A stretch of DNA of 22,910 bases from Strigomonas culicis (Eukaryota > Euglenozoa > Kinetoplastea > Trypanosomatida > Trypanosomatidae), in NCBI GenBank assembly GCA_000482145.1, contig AUXH01000298.1, positions 1-22,910 of the forward strand, given 5' to 3'. Both the position numbers and the translations under genes were made by a program. The notes beneath the pieces were generated by a model. The model searched no databases, was not told the DNA's origin, and saw only the letters and a list, made by a program, of their open reading frames with translations. Positions within the stretch are counted from its first letter, which is position 1. Every line of letters starts with the position of its first letter. Below, piece after piece: positions 8,555 to 15,565 of the stretch.

Positions 8555-8620
8555 CTAGAAAAATAATAATAATAATAATAAAGCAAAGAGAAACCCTGCT
8601 GCCAGAAAGAAAAGAAGATG
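8555..8620 (-). promoter_or_regulatory. Predicted trans-splice acceptor of the 824-residue gene
   Basis: On the coding strand, pyrimidine blocks at about 8620-8604 and 8596-8581 and a TTA-rich T run precede TTTTTCTAG ending at 8555. The leader to the ATG at 8492 would be about 62 bases and contains further AGs that could serve as alternatives. Confidence 0.45.
8561..8581. repeat. AAT trinucleotide microsatellite
   Basis: Seven tandem AAT-type units. On the coding strand it reads ATT and forms part of the T-rich tract just upstream of a predicted splice AG. Confidence 0.9.
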
Positions 8621-9005
8621 TGAGTTGTAGAGATAGGTTCAAAAATGTACGTACGAGGTATACTTATTTGTGTACCTTTTTATTATTATTCAAGGAGGGT
8701 GAGAAGAGATAATGGAGCTTTTTTTTCTTTGTGTGTATGTGTGTATATTTGTACACTTGCACATTATTATGTTTATACTTCAATGATTGTTCGTCGAAGC
8801 CTACCAGTTCCTCTTTGCTCTTTCATTTCACCTTTTTTTTTAACTGTATCATTTCTGTTGAACTCAGTTACTGAGATACAAAAAACAAAAAACAAACAAA
8901 CAAAAGAAAACAAGAAGAGGCAACACATTTTCTTTTTCCATATATATGCAGCAATTCGAGCACATTCACGTATGGAGGAATCCATGCTCATAAACACAAA
9001 ACACG

Positions 9006-9410
9006 CTAAAAGCCAAACTCGTCCTCCTCCTCCTTCTTCAGGAAGTACGAGGCGATGAGGGTGCCGTCCAGCACGACGCACGACGCGAGGCTCAGGAACA
9101 GACTCGCCTTGGTGAGGTACGCGGACCGGTACAGCACCAGCGCGCAGCTGGGGCCGGCCCCCAGCGCGACGCCGCTGAGGAAGAGGCCCACCGCCTGCAG
9201 GTCGACCTTGGGCTCGTCCTCGTCGAAGCCGGAGCTAGCGCCGTGGGCCGCGTGGGTCCCGCAGAGGAAGAAGGGGATGAAGGTGAAGACGTAGGTGCAG
9301 AGCAGTCCTAGCGGCACGGCGTTGCTGTTCTTCTTCCAGGCGATCATACTGAGGATCACACCGAGGAGCGCCGACGCGGCTAACACCCCAAGAGACCTGC
9401 CAGTGTACAT
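9006..9410 (-). CDS. VPS55: Vps55/LEPROT family endosomal membrane protein
   Basis: A 134-residue protein with four hydrophobic segments at about 6-25, 32-52, 71-94 and 99-123, the layout of the Vps55/LEPROT family (human LEPROT is 131 residues). Shared features are the first helix with small residues (LGVLAASALLGVILSMIAW), a second segment ending in the Pro-Phe-Phe region (TYVFTFIPFFLCGT), a polar loop between helices two and three (GASSGFDEDEPKVD), and an acidic C-terminal end after the last helix (KKEEEDEFGF, compare GRGDDF in LEPROT). In yeast Vps55 works with Vps68 in late-endosome to vacuole transport; LEPROT lowers cell-surface receptor levels. Pair with a Vps68-like partner is expected but not visible here. 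Start ATG at 9410, stop TAG. The match is by topology and spaced residues, so moderately sure. Confidence 0.72.
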   Translation of the reverse strand: MYTGRSLGVLAASALLGVILSMIAWKKNSNAVPLGLLCTYVFTFIPFFLCGTHAAHGASSGFDEDEPKVDLQAVGLFLSGVALGAGPSCALVLYRSAYLTKASLFLSLASCVVLDGTLIASYFLKKEEEDEFGF

Positions 9411-9475
9411 GTTGCAGACGTGTTGATAATATTCTTGTTGCTGCTGTTATGCTGGGTACGCGCGTTATGGTGCGA

Positions 9476-9476
<1 letters not shown>

Positions 9477-9506
<30 letters not shown>
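9477..9506. repeat. TAA trinucleotide microsatellite
   Basis: About ten tandem TAA units followed by an A run. On the coding strand this is a TTTTTTT(ATT)n tract lying 70-100 bases before the VPS55 start, a plausible pyrimidine-rich splice element of variable length. Confidence 0.92.
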
Positions 9507-9511
<5 letters not shown>

Positions 9512-9632
9512 GTGGTTCTCTTTTCTATTGTGAGGGTGTTTTATGTAGAAGAGAGAGCGCGCGAGAGAAAACCCGTGTGATGCTTTAGTCGTTAATGATG
9601 ATCAACATAAACAAATACGATACAAGTATTCG

Positions 9633-9655
9633 TTTTTTTTTTTGGGGGGGGGGGG
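9633..9655. repeat. Abutting T11 and G12 homopolymers
   Basis: Eleven T followed immediately by twelve G. On the transcribed sense strand this is C12 then A11. It lies just downstream of the PAC-like gene stop at 9759. Homopolymers of this length are prone to miscalls, so the exact counts are uncertain. Confidence 0.85.
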
Positions 9656-9758
9656 TAACTGCAGTTTGTTTTCCTACAAATTTAATTGTTGTCTTTTAGT
9701 GTTCTCATTATCTCCTCCTACTGTACACAACCACGTCTGCAAAAACGCCACCGCCCCC

Positions 9759-10295
9759 TCAGATGCCGCGCTCCTGTGCGTGCAGCTCCATCTCCTGCTG
9801 CCGGCACGCCGCCTCCTGGAGGAGCCGCTGCAGCTGTGCGCGCAGGTCGGTGATGAACTGGCGCCGATCCGCCGCGACGCGCAGCAGCCGCGCCGTCTGC
9901 GGGAGGCACACGGCCATCTCCAGCGGCCGCCCGTCCCCCGCCGCGCGCAGCACGCAGGCGACCATGCTCGCGGTGAGCTGCGTGAGCGGGTCGTCACGGC
10001 GGCCGAGCAGCACATCGCACTCCAGGTGCGGCAGCGCGCCGAGCGCGCCGCCCTCGTACAGGTAGCCGCTCGGGCCCGCCGGGGGCCCTACATACCGCAG
10101 GACGGTGCCGGGCGCGCTGGTCGCATCCTCCGTCACGAGCACCCACACGTAGTCCTGGAAATACTGCAGGGATAGGTGCACGAGCGGGCCCGCAGCTCCC
10201 GCCTCCGGCGCGGTCACGTGGACATGGAAGGAGAGCTGGTGCAGGGGGCAGGGCAGGGGGAGGGACGGCGCCGCCTCGGGCGTCGCGGCGTCCAT
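9759..10295 (-). CDS. Candidate proteasome assembly chaperone, PAC3/PAC4-like
   Basis: A 178-residue protein without signal peptide or membrane segment. The order of elements resembles the small PAC3/PAC4 chaperones (human PSMG3 and PSMG4, about 120 residues), which help build the alpha ring of the 20S proteasome: an opening strand LSFHVHVTAP, a second strand YVWVLVTED, the VLLGRRDDPLTQLTASMVACVL block (compare VLLGQDEPLIHVFAKNLVAFV in PSMG3), a strand LEMAVCLP, and a terminal helix (RQFITDLRAQLQRLLQEA). It is longer than the human proteins, with Ala/Pro/Gly insertions around 10-35 and 60-80 and a C-terminal tail. PAC3 and PAC4 share a fold and cannot be separated here. Start ATG at 10295; stop TGA. 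The assignment rests on one strong block plus the strand order and could be a chance likeness. Confidence 0.5.
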   Translation of the reverse strand: MDAATPEAAPSLPLPCPLHQLSFHVHVTAPEAGAAGPLVHLSLQYFQDYVWVLVTEDATSAPGTVLRYVGPPAGPSGYLYEGGALGALPHLECDVLLGRRDDPLTQLTASMVACVLRAAGDGRPLEMAVCLPQTARLLRVAADRRQFITDLRAQLQRLLQEAACRQQEMELHAQERGI

Positions 10296-10660
10296 CGAGA
10301 GCGATAGGGGAGAGAAGGGGGTGCCTCAGTAAGAGCGGTGCACACGCACAGACAGACAGACACGCACACACACTTTGTTCTAACGGGAAGGTAATGCGAG
10401 AAGGGAGAGCGGGGGTGGGTGGGTGAGTGGAAAGATGAATGACACTTCCGAGCATCATAACAATAGAAAAAAGAAAGTACGCAGGTGCGAGCACACCCAC
10501 ACACAGCAAATAGAGCGAAGGGGAACTATTCATCAACGTAAGAGAAAAGAAAAAAAGCGGACCTGACGTCGTCCGCGAGAGAGGACCCCGTTAAAAAGCC
10601 AATATTATGTAAATATGTGCTTTGCGTTTTGTATTGTATTTTGAGGGGAAAAAAACATGA
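10296..10660. other. Intergenic spacer between PPCS and PAC-like gene
   Basis: About 365 bases without a supported gene. On the coding strand a CT-rich stretch (CACCCCCTTCTCTCCCC type, about 10322-10303) sits directly before the PAC-like ATG, with an AG at 10326-10325. A GACA/CACA-type short repeat occupies about 10341-10373. The rest is plain AT-rich spacer. Confidence 0.5.
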
Positions 10661-11599
10661 TCACTTTTCCAGCGCCCACGGAATAAAAACATCGCACAAC
10701 GTCGCCTCAATCGTTTTGTCGTCCTTCTTCTCCACCAGCTCCGGCTGCCCCTCCCGCCGGTACACCCACACCCGCTGCTTGTAGGTCTGCAGCATGTTTG
10801 CGACGACGGCGTCGGACTGGTACGCGTGGAGGTTGCGGAGTGCCTTCTCATGCATGGCCTGTTCGCTCGTCTCGAGCTTGAAGGTGATGCAGCGCGCAGC
10901 GGGAAGCCCCGCCGGCCGCCGCAGCCACTGGTCGTGCAGCAGCCCCAGCACCTTCGGCACGACATCGAGGTGGATGGTGAGGCCGTCGCCGCCGCTGATC
11001 TTCTCGGTCGACATGCGGGCGAGTGGGATGTAATAATCCGAGACGGCCGCGGCCGCGAAGAAGAGCAGCGGGAGGCGGCTCGCCGCACCGGCCGGGTCGC
11101 ACAGCAGAAGGCACAGCGCGCGCAGTAGGTAGAGATACTCGATGACGGTGTCGAAGACGATTTCGCACACGAGCGCGTGGCTGGCGTCGTGGAGCTTCTG
11201 CATGTGCTGCAGCTCCGGCTGCGGCTGCGACGGCGGCTGGCCGTGCAGCACGGCGGCGAAGAGCTCGTCCGTGCCCAGGGCGTCGAGCACGCGGCGGAAG
11301 GGGCGCACCGCGCTGTGGTGCCGCAGCAGGACGCAGTACCAGCCGCGCTCCACGAAGCCCTCGATGAAGAACGCGCCGCGGCCGCCGCTACTAAAGTTCG
11401 TGATGAAGCGCACCGCGTTGACCTCCAGCGGCACGCTGGTGCCGCCGCTCGTCACAAAGGCAATCCCGGGGCAGCCCGCCGGGACGTGGGGCAGCGCGCC
11501 CGCCACCTGCGTCACCTTCGCATCCAGCGCCGCGCGGCTCGCGGCGGTCAGATTCAGCTCAAAGAACTGATTGAGCTGCTCTTCAAGCGCATCCGACAT
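10661..11599 (-). CDS. PPCS: Phosphopantothenate-cysteine ligase (eukaryotic type)
   Basis: A 312-residue enzyme (human PPCS is 311) of coenzyme A synthesis that joins 4'-phosphopantothenate to cysteine, probably cytosolic. Family motifs are clear: IAFVTSGGTSVPLEVNAVRF (46-65) for nucleotide binding, ITNFSSGGRGA (66-76), FFAAAAVSDYYIP (180-192), MSTEKISGG (196-204) covering the substrate and dimer region, and CITFKLET (237-244) followed by the NMLQTYKQRVWVY segment. No decarboxylase (CoaC) domain is fused, as in other eukaryotes. The frame stays open to an ATG at 11713, but the extra 38 residues are the translated pyrimidine tract of the splice site, so the ATG at 11599 (MSDALEEQLNQFF) is chosen. 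The human enzyme uses ATP, bacterial CoaB CTP; nucleotide preference here cannot be read reliably. Confidence 0.93.
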   Translation of the reverse strand: MSDALEEQLNQFFELNLTAASRAALDAKVTQVAGALPHVPAGCPGIAFVTSGGTSVPLEVNAVRFITNFSSGGRGAFFIEGFVERGWYCVLLRHHSAVRPFRRVLDALGTDELFAAVLHGQPPSQPQPELQHMQKLHDASHALVCEIVFDTVIEYLYLLRALCLLLCDPAGAASRLPLLFFAAAAVSDYYIPLARMSTEKISGGDGLTIHLDVVPKVLGLLHDQWLRRPAGLPAARCITFKLETSEQAMHEKALRNLHAYQSDAVVANMLQTYKQRVWVYRREGQPELVEKKDDKTIEATLCDVFIPWALEK

Positions 11600-11600
11600 G

Positions 11601-11647
11601 CTCTCAAGGAAAAACGAAAATGTTAAAAAAAAAATGAAAAAAGTGAA
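11601..11647 (-). promoter_or_regulatory. Predicted trans-splice acceptor of PPCS
   Basis: The coding strand has T-rich tracts (about 11647-11606) ending in CCTTGAGAG, with the AGs at 11604-11603 and 11602-11601. The remaining leader before the ATG at 11599 is only one to three bases, so the spliced leader itself would supply nearly all the 5' UTR. This also excludes translation from the upstream in-frame ATG at 11713. Confidence 0.55.
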
Positions 11648-11854
11648 ATGCAGTAGCGGAACTGCGTGCACGATAATGAAGGAAACGGTACTTGTTCTCT
11701 TTTCTTTGTACACCCAGCATCAGCATCCCCAGAAAGAAGTGTGGAAGAAAGCGAATTGGAAACTGGATGCGCAGCGCAGGACGCAGGACACAATCGTTCG
11801 CACGTCGATACTCCGTTGCCAGACCAGCAACATGAAAAATGAAAGGCATATATC

Positions 11855-11881
11855 ATATATATATATATATATATATATATA
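11855..11881. repeat. TA dinucleotide microsatellite
   Basis: An uninterrupted AT/TA run of about 27 bases located 43 bases beyond the start-distal side of the REX1-B stop, hence in its presumed 3' UTR is not covered: it lies downstream of the stop at 11925 in transcription order. Confidence 0.9.
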
Positions 11882-11924
11882 GTCGTCTTCTCACTGTACA
11901 CCCACAGGTAAAGCGTTCATGTTT

Positions 11925-12629
11925 TCAAAGCCCATCGGCGTCGCTGAGCTCGCACTGCAGCTCCTCGTAGAGCTCGGCGGCCGCCTGCTGGCACTGCTGC
12001 TTCCGCTGCTTCAGCTCCCTCGCCTGGGAGGACCACTGCCGGCAGTGGTGCACGACGGTCGCGGGGCAGTAGGAGGCGCGGTCCTCCCCGCGCGTGAGCT
12101 CGACGCGCTCGGCGCCGTCCGTCTCGTCCGCCTCGTCGCCCTCGTCCAGTGTCCCGAGGAGATCGACAGACGGGCACCGCACGAGGTGCAGCTGCTGCGT
12201 TCCGGCCGGGGGCACCACCTCCGCGATCGCGCAGTGCTCCCAGTCGTGGACGCTGGCGCCCCAACTCGCGCCGGGCGGTGGCGTCGTGTTCACCGCGCAG
12301 TGCTGCGCGATGGCACGGGCGAGCTCCACCGAGACCTTGTAGTGCTCCGCCTCCGCGCACTGCAGGCGCTCCACCCAGTCCGCCAGGAAGGCGGTGGCGG
12401 CCGACGGCGGCGCGGCCGCGGCCGCCTGCGCCTGCAGCGCGCGCAGCGCCGCGCTCACCTGCTGGAAGGCCGGCACGACGGACGTTTCGATCGTGTGCTG
12501 CAGGTCGGCGGTGGTGCTCTCGCCGGCGAGGGTGCGGTGGAAGCTGCCCGCCCACTGATGGTACACCTCGCAGCGCTGCCGCTGCAGCTCCAGTGCCTTG
12601 GCGTAGAGCTCGCGAGCGGGGAGCGCCAT
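11925..12629 (-). CDS. REX1-B domain protein (DNA repair related)
   Basis: A 234-residue protein. Residues about 8-107 fit the REX1-B domain, named after Chlamydomonas Rex1-B, which is implicated in DNA repair: YAKALELQRQRCEVYHQWAG (an LQxxRVxxYxxF-like helix), then DLQHTIETSVVPAFQQVSAALRAL split by an Ala-rich loop, then FLADWVERLQCAEAEHYKVSVEL (the LQxxEKxKLxLT-like helix). The rest has a beta-type middle section (128-160), an acidic DEGDEADETDG run (162-172) and a C-terminal Gln/Glu-rich helix (about 195-230) that is probably coiled coil. Molecular role of the family is poorly known, so DNA repair is only a label. No membrane segment or targeting signal is visible. Start ATG at 12629, stop TGA. 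Other helical proteins could mimic the pattern. Confidence 0.6.
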   Translation of the reverse strand: MALPARELYAKALELQRQRCEVYHQWAGSFHRTLAGESTTADLQHTIETSVVPAFQQVSAALRALQAQAAAAAPPSAATAFLADWVERLQCAEAEHYKVSVELARAIAQHCAVNTTPPPGASWGASVHDWEHCAIAEVVPPAGTQQLHLVRCPSVDLLGTLDEGDEADETDGAERVELTRGEDRASYCPATVVHHCRQWSSQARELKQRKQQCQQAAAELYEELQCELSDADGL

Positions 12630-12673
12630 CGATGGCGGTGAGTACTAGGAGCGTGTAAATAACGGTTCTACAG

Positions 12674-12715
12674 CTGTGTGATTAACGATGGAAGTGAGAT
12701 GGGAAGAAAAGGTCA
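12674..12715 (-). promoter_or_regulatory. Predicted trans-splice acceptor of REX1-B gene
   Basis: The coding strand reads CCTTTTCTTCCCATCTCACTT and then ACACAG with its AG at 12675-12674, about 44 bases before the ATG at 12629. The leader contains no upstream ATG. Confidence 0.5.
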
Positions 12716-12896
12716 TTTTTGTCATGTTTCAATTCACCTTTTCTGTAACAGTCAGAAGCACTTAGAATCTTTATTCTCAGAGCAGAAACAAGCTTTTTTT
12801 TTTTTGTGTATCTGCCTACATAACAGAGTGGATCATACAGAAATCAACGATTGGGGGTCATGAATAGTACATTTATTTACATCTATATGCGCGCGC

Positions 12897-14399
12897 TCAC
12901 AGCTTACCGTTACTCATCCACTCCAACTGCGCCTTGATGTCGTCGCAGACGATGGGGATGTACCCGCGGCCGTCGCCGGCCTTCTTGAAGTAGTACTCCC
13001 CGATGGCGAAGCCCATCGCTATGCGTGTGGCGTCGATGAGGTCCTGCTGCCCGGACGCGCAGGCCGCGCCGAAGGCCTCGCGGAAGCACGTCGTGCGGTA
13101 CCGCATGCACTCCTCCTCGCCCTCCGTGTCGCCCGCGTCGTGGCGCGCCTGCTGCTGCGCGCGGTACACCTCGCCGAGCTGCATCGTCGCCTGGCACACC
13201 TTGGCGGGGTCGCGCAGCTTCTTCGCGAGCTCGAGCGCGCTCTGCAGCGACGCGGTCGCGGCCTCGCTGCGGCCGAGCCGCTCCTCCAGCGCGGCCGCGC
13301 GCAGCGCCGCCTCCACCTCGCGTTCCTCGAGGTGCTCGCGCTGCGCCACGTAGCGGCTCGTGCTGTGGTACTGCAGCGCCTTCTCGAGGTGCCCCGCCTG
13401 CTCGCTCGCGCGGCCGAGCGCGTCGAGCGCGCGACTCTCCTCGCGGCCGCTCTTGCTGCGCTGCGCCGCGCGCGACTCCTTCTCGAAGAAGACCCTCGCG
13501 GCCTCGGGGTCGACGGGCAGCAGCTGCTCGCCCTGGATATGGTAGAGCCGCGCGAGGTCCACGCAGGCGTCCCGCGCGACGTCGGCGTCGCCGAGGGCGG
13601 AGGCGAGGCTGTACATGGCCTCGAACTGCGCGGCCGCGTCGGCGTAGCGGCCGTGGCGCTCGTAGAAGGCGGCCAGCGCGCGGCGCGTGCGCTGCTCGAG
13701 CGCGCGGTCCAGCGACTCCTGCGCGTAGCGCAGCGCGGCGAGGTAGTGCCAGGCGGCCTCCTCCAGGTCGCGCTCACCCTCGAAGTAGTCCGCGAGGGCC
13801 TGGCAGTGCTGGAAGACCTCCTCGAACTCGCTCTGCCGGCGGCACACCTCGACGAGCGACAGCTCCTGCTGCACCCACCGCAGCCGCTCGTCGGAGATGG
13901 CGAAGAGCTGGCCGGACAGCACGTCCACGCAGATGGGCTCGCGGTGCGAGAGCTCGAAGAGGTGCATGTACGTCTGCAGACACCCCTCCGCGAGCGCCTC
14001 GACGCAGAGGTTGAAGCGCGCGGAGTTCTTCTCCGCGCGCGCGACGACGGGGTCGGACTTGCCGGTCGTGTGCAGCGCCGTCTCTAGCTTGTCCTGCAGC
14101 AGCGTCGCGTTGGCAGAGTCGGGCCCGACGCCCTGCTTCGTGTTGAAGCCGAAGGCCGAGATCTGCAGCGCGTCGCGCTGCCGCTGAGAGATGAGGGAGC
14201 GCCCCTTGAGGTCGCTGGCCGTCGTCTCCTGCAGGTGCGGTGGCAGCGGCGGAATGTGGTGGCTAGACCCCGTCACCTTCGGCGCGTAGCCGGCGGTGGC
14301 GCCGGGCACCACGGCGCGGCTCGTGGTGCCCATCGCGCGGCGGGCGTGGCCGGAGGAGGCGCTGGAGGGCTTGCCGGGCTGCGGGTAGGTCTGTTTCAT
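12897..14399 (-). CDS. TTC29: Flagellar TPR protein, TTC29-like
   Basis: A 500-residue tetratricopeptide protein. After a Ser/Pro-rich N-terminal 75 residues comes NLCVEALAEGCLQTYMHLFEL (about 130-150), equivalent to the NICVDMLRDGYHKSFTELFAL-type opening of TTC29, then a region with EFEEVFQHCQALADYFEGE like the FEDVxxNLYALACYFN block. Helical TPR pairs fill about 180-425, for example RRALAAFYERHGRYADAAAQFEAM and DALGRASEQAGHLEKALQYH with the typical small and aromatic spacing. The end (ATRIAMGFAIGEYYFKKAG) matches the final YGIAxAH-type helix. TTC29 is an axonemal protein: loss impairs sperm flagella in humans and flagellar beating in trypanosomes. That role fits a flagellated kinetoplastid. 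The start ATG at 14399 lies 27 bases after a strong predicted acceptor. Other axonemal TPR proteins are possible but fit less well. Confidence 0.78.
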   Translation of the reverse strand: MKQTYPQPGKPSSASSGHARRAMGTTSRAVVPGATAGYAPKVTGSSHHIPPLPPHLQETTASDLKGRSLISQRQRDALQISAFGFNTKQGVGPDSANATLLQDKLETALHTTGKSDPVVARAEKNSARFNLCVEALAEGCLQTYMHLFELSHREPICVDVLSGQLFAISDERLRWVQQELSLVEVCRRQSEFEEVFQHCQALADYFEGERDLEEAAWHYLAALRYAQESLDRALEQRTRRALAAFYERHGRYADAAAQFEAMYSLASALGDADVARDACVDLARLYHIQGEQLLPVDPEAARVFFEKESRAAQRSKSGREESRALDALGRASEQAGHLEKALQYHSTSRYVAQREHLEEREVEAALRAAALEERLGRSEAATASLQSALELAKKLRDPAKVCQATMQLGEVYRAQQQARHDAGDTEGEEECMRYRTTCFREAFGAACASGQQDLIDATRIAMGFAIGEYYFKKAGDGRGYIPIVCDDIKAQLEWMSNGKL

Positions 14400-14425
14400 T
14401 GCGGAGTGCTAACGTGTACACTAAT

Positions 14426-14463
14426 CTGAACAGAGGGAGAAGAGGGAGAAATAAGGAGGGTGT
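14426..14463 (-). promoter_or_regulatory. Predicted trans-splice acceptor of TTC29-like gene
   Basis: The coding strand has an almost pure pyrimidine tract (CCCTCCTTATTTCTCCCTCT and onward) ending in GTTCAG, with AG at 14427-14426 and a 26-base leader. This is among the best acceptors in the window. Confidence 0.65.
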
Positions 14464-14664
14464 TTTCGGCTGCTGCAACGCGATTGAAAAAGAGAGAAGA
14501 AACTTGATGTCAAACACCAAAAACCTACCAACAATAGCAACACGAACAAAAAAGACTTGTCGCTATGCGGCGCAGAAGGACAAAGGAGGGAACCCACTTC
14601 AACGCCGTATTTTACAACGCCAAAAGCAAACCGCTTAGAGCAGGAGGCGCAAAGATGGCCCCCC

Positions 14665-15231
14665 TCACTCATCATCCTCATCCCGCGCGTCTTCCTCGGA
14701 GGAGGAGGGGCTGTGGTGCGCACGCAGCCGCTTCCGTAGCGACCGCATCTTCGCGATGCCCTCCTCCGTGAGCGTGTTGGGCAGCCCCAGCGCCGGGCCG
14801 ACGCGCACCAGGTAACCGCGCTCGCCGTAGCCGGTGAGACCCCCGCGCGGCAGCGGCGGCGGGTCGCCCGGCAGGTCCGGCAGCCGCCCGCCGCGGTCCC
14901 AGTTCGTGGCCGTCAGGTGGTACAGCGCCGCGCGCAGCTCCGCGCCCTCGTAGCTGGCGCCATCGACCGCGCGCTGCACCGCCGCGAGCTGCGCGGCGAG
15001 CGCGGCCCCGTCGCCGCTCGCCGGTTCCGCGTACTCCACGAAGGCGATGCCGCGGCTGGAGCCGTTCACCGGGTTGTCGTACAGCCGCACGCTCGCCGGC
15101 GGCGCGGCGGGGTGCAGGCGCGCCAGGTGCCGCAGCACCACCTCCTCGTGGGCGTGCCAGGGGTAGCCGTGCACGATCAGCACGTTCTCGCGGTGGTCGG
15201 CGGAGTCTGGCTCTGTGAGGCGGACCGCCAT
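14665..15231 (-). CDS. Single-RRM RNA-binding protein, CPSF6/CFIm68-type RRM
   Basis: A 188-residue protein with one RNA recognition motif at about 16-106. RNP2 is VLIVHG (17-22) and RNP1 is RGIAFVEY (60-67). The path between them (VRLYDNPVNGSSRG, 48-61) resembles the FFENRANGQSKG loop of CPSF6, the 68-kDa subunit of the cleavage factor Im complex in pre-mRNA 3' processing. After the RRM comes a Gly/Pro-rich section (113-150) and a basic then acidic tail (KMRSLRKRLR, then SSSEEDARDEDDE), similar in spirit to charged tails of processing factors, though no RS domain is present. It could act in polyadenylation or in mRNA binding; an unrelated RRM protein remains possible. The start is the ATG at 15231; it is the only gene here with an ATG in its predicted leader. 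Stop is TGA. Confidence 0.75.
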   Translation of the reverse strand: MAVRLTEPDSADHRENVLIVHGYPWHAHEEVVLRHLARLHPAAPPASVRLYDNPVNGSSRGIAFVEYAEPASGDGAALAAQLAAVQRAVDGASYEGAELRAALYHLTATNWDRGGRLPDLPGDPPPLPRGGLTGYGERGYLVRVGPALGLPNTLTEEGIAKMRSLRKRLRAHHSPSSSEEDARDEDDE

Positions 15232-15284
15232 CGTCGTTTAGAGGTTGGGCAAACAGTCGTGGTGCGCACGGGGCCGACGCGCAT
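15177..15284 (-). other. Upstream ORF overlapping the RRM gene start
   Basis: An ATG at 15284 directly follows the predicted splice AG and opens a 35-codon frame that ends with TGA at 15179-15177, 55 bases inside the RRM coding region and out of frame with it. No AG lies between 15284 and the main ATG, so any capped mRNA with the full coding region should carry this ATG. Whether it is translated is unknown. Confidence 0.45.
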
Positions 15285-15565
15285 CTAGCAACAGGCACGG
15301 AAGCAGCCAAAAGTCAAAGAACAGAAGGCGTATCCTTCTCCTCCTTTGCGTATCTTCTCTATGCTAGCGATGACAAAAAGGAACTGCTGACAGAAATGAA
15401 AAGAGGAGAGGAAGAAAAAGGAAACTGCCATAACGACGCATGTGGAGCAAAACAGCAACAAAAGATAACACGATCAAATACACACATATATATACGCTGG
15501 GATAACCATATTCAGCAAATCATCTTGTAATGTGTGTATGTGTATGTGTTTGTGTGTGTGAGTGC
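15232..15565. other. Intergenic spacer between the helical-protein gene and the RRM gene
   Basis: About 335 bases. The part nearest the RRM gene carries its splice signal and an upstream ORF. The part near 15478-15560 is TA- and TG-rich and holds the 3' UTR of the preceding gene in transcription order. No gene is supported. Confidence 0.55.
15285..15330 (-). promoter_or_regulatory. Predicted trans-splice acceptor of the RRM gene
   Basis: The coding strand reads CCTTCTGTTCTTTGACTTTT and then a CT-rich stretch ending TTGCTAG, AG at 15286-15285. The next three bases are ATG. Confidence 0.5.

Larger units (their letters stand above)
8493..9005. other. Intergenic spacer with CTAT and AAT microsatellites
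   Basis: About 510 bases without a gene. Next to the 824-residue gene lie an imperfect CTAT/CGAT tetranucleotide run (8503-8536) and an AAT trinucleotide run (8561-8581). The remainder is AT-rich and would hold the 3' UTR of the Vps55-like gene. Short open frames here are low-complexity and not supported. Confidence 0.6.
9411..9758. other. Intergenic spacer between PAC-like gene and VPS55
   Basis: About 350 bases without a gene. It contains a TAA trinucleotide run (9477-9506) and a fused T11-G12 homopolymer (9633-9655). The acceptor for VPS55 is probably the T-rich, ATT-repeat tract followed by the AGs about 20-45 bases before the ATG. Confidence 0.55.
11600..11924. other. Intergenic spacer between REX1-B gene and PPCS
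   Basis: About 325 bases. It holds the PPCS splice signal at its left end and a TA run (11855-11881) near the REX1-B stop. No gene is supported. Confidence 0.6.

Noticed and set aside
6735..8558. A 607-codon plus-strand open frame opposite the 824-residue gene
   Set aside because: The minus-strand frame shows Rho-like and YTxDGSxP motifs; the plus-strand product is low-complexity Arg/Ala.
8645..9081. Small open frames on both strands in the spacer near 8645-9081
   Set aside because: They are AT-rich, low-complexity and overlap the presumed 3' UTR and end of the VPS55 gene. No domain or splice signal supports them.
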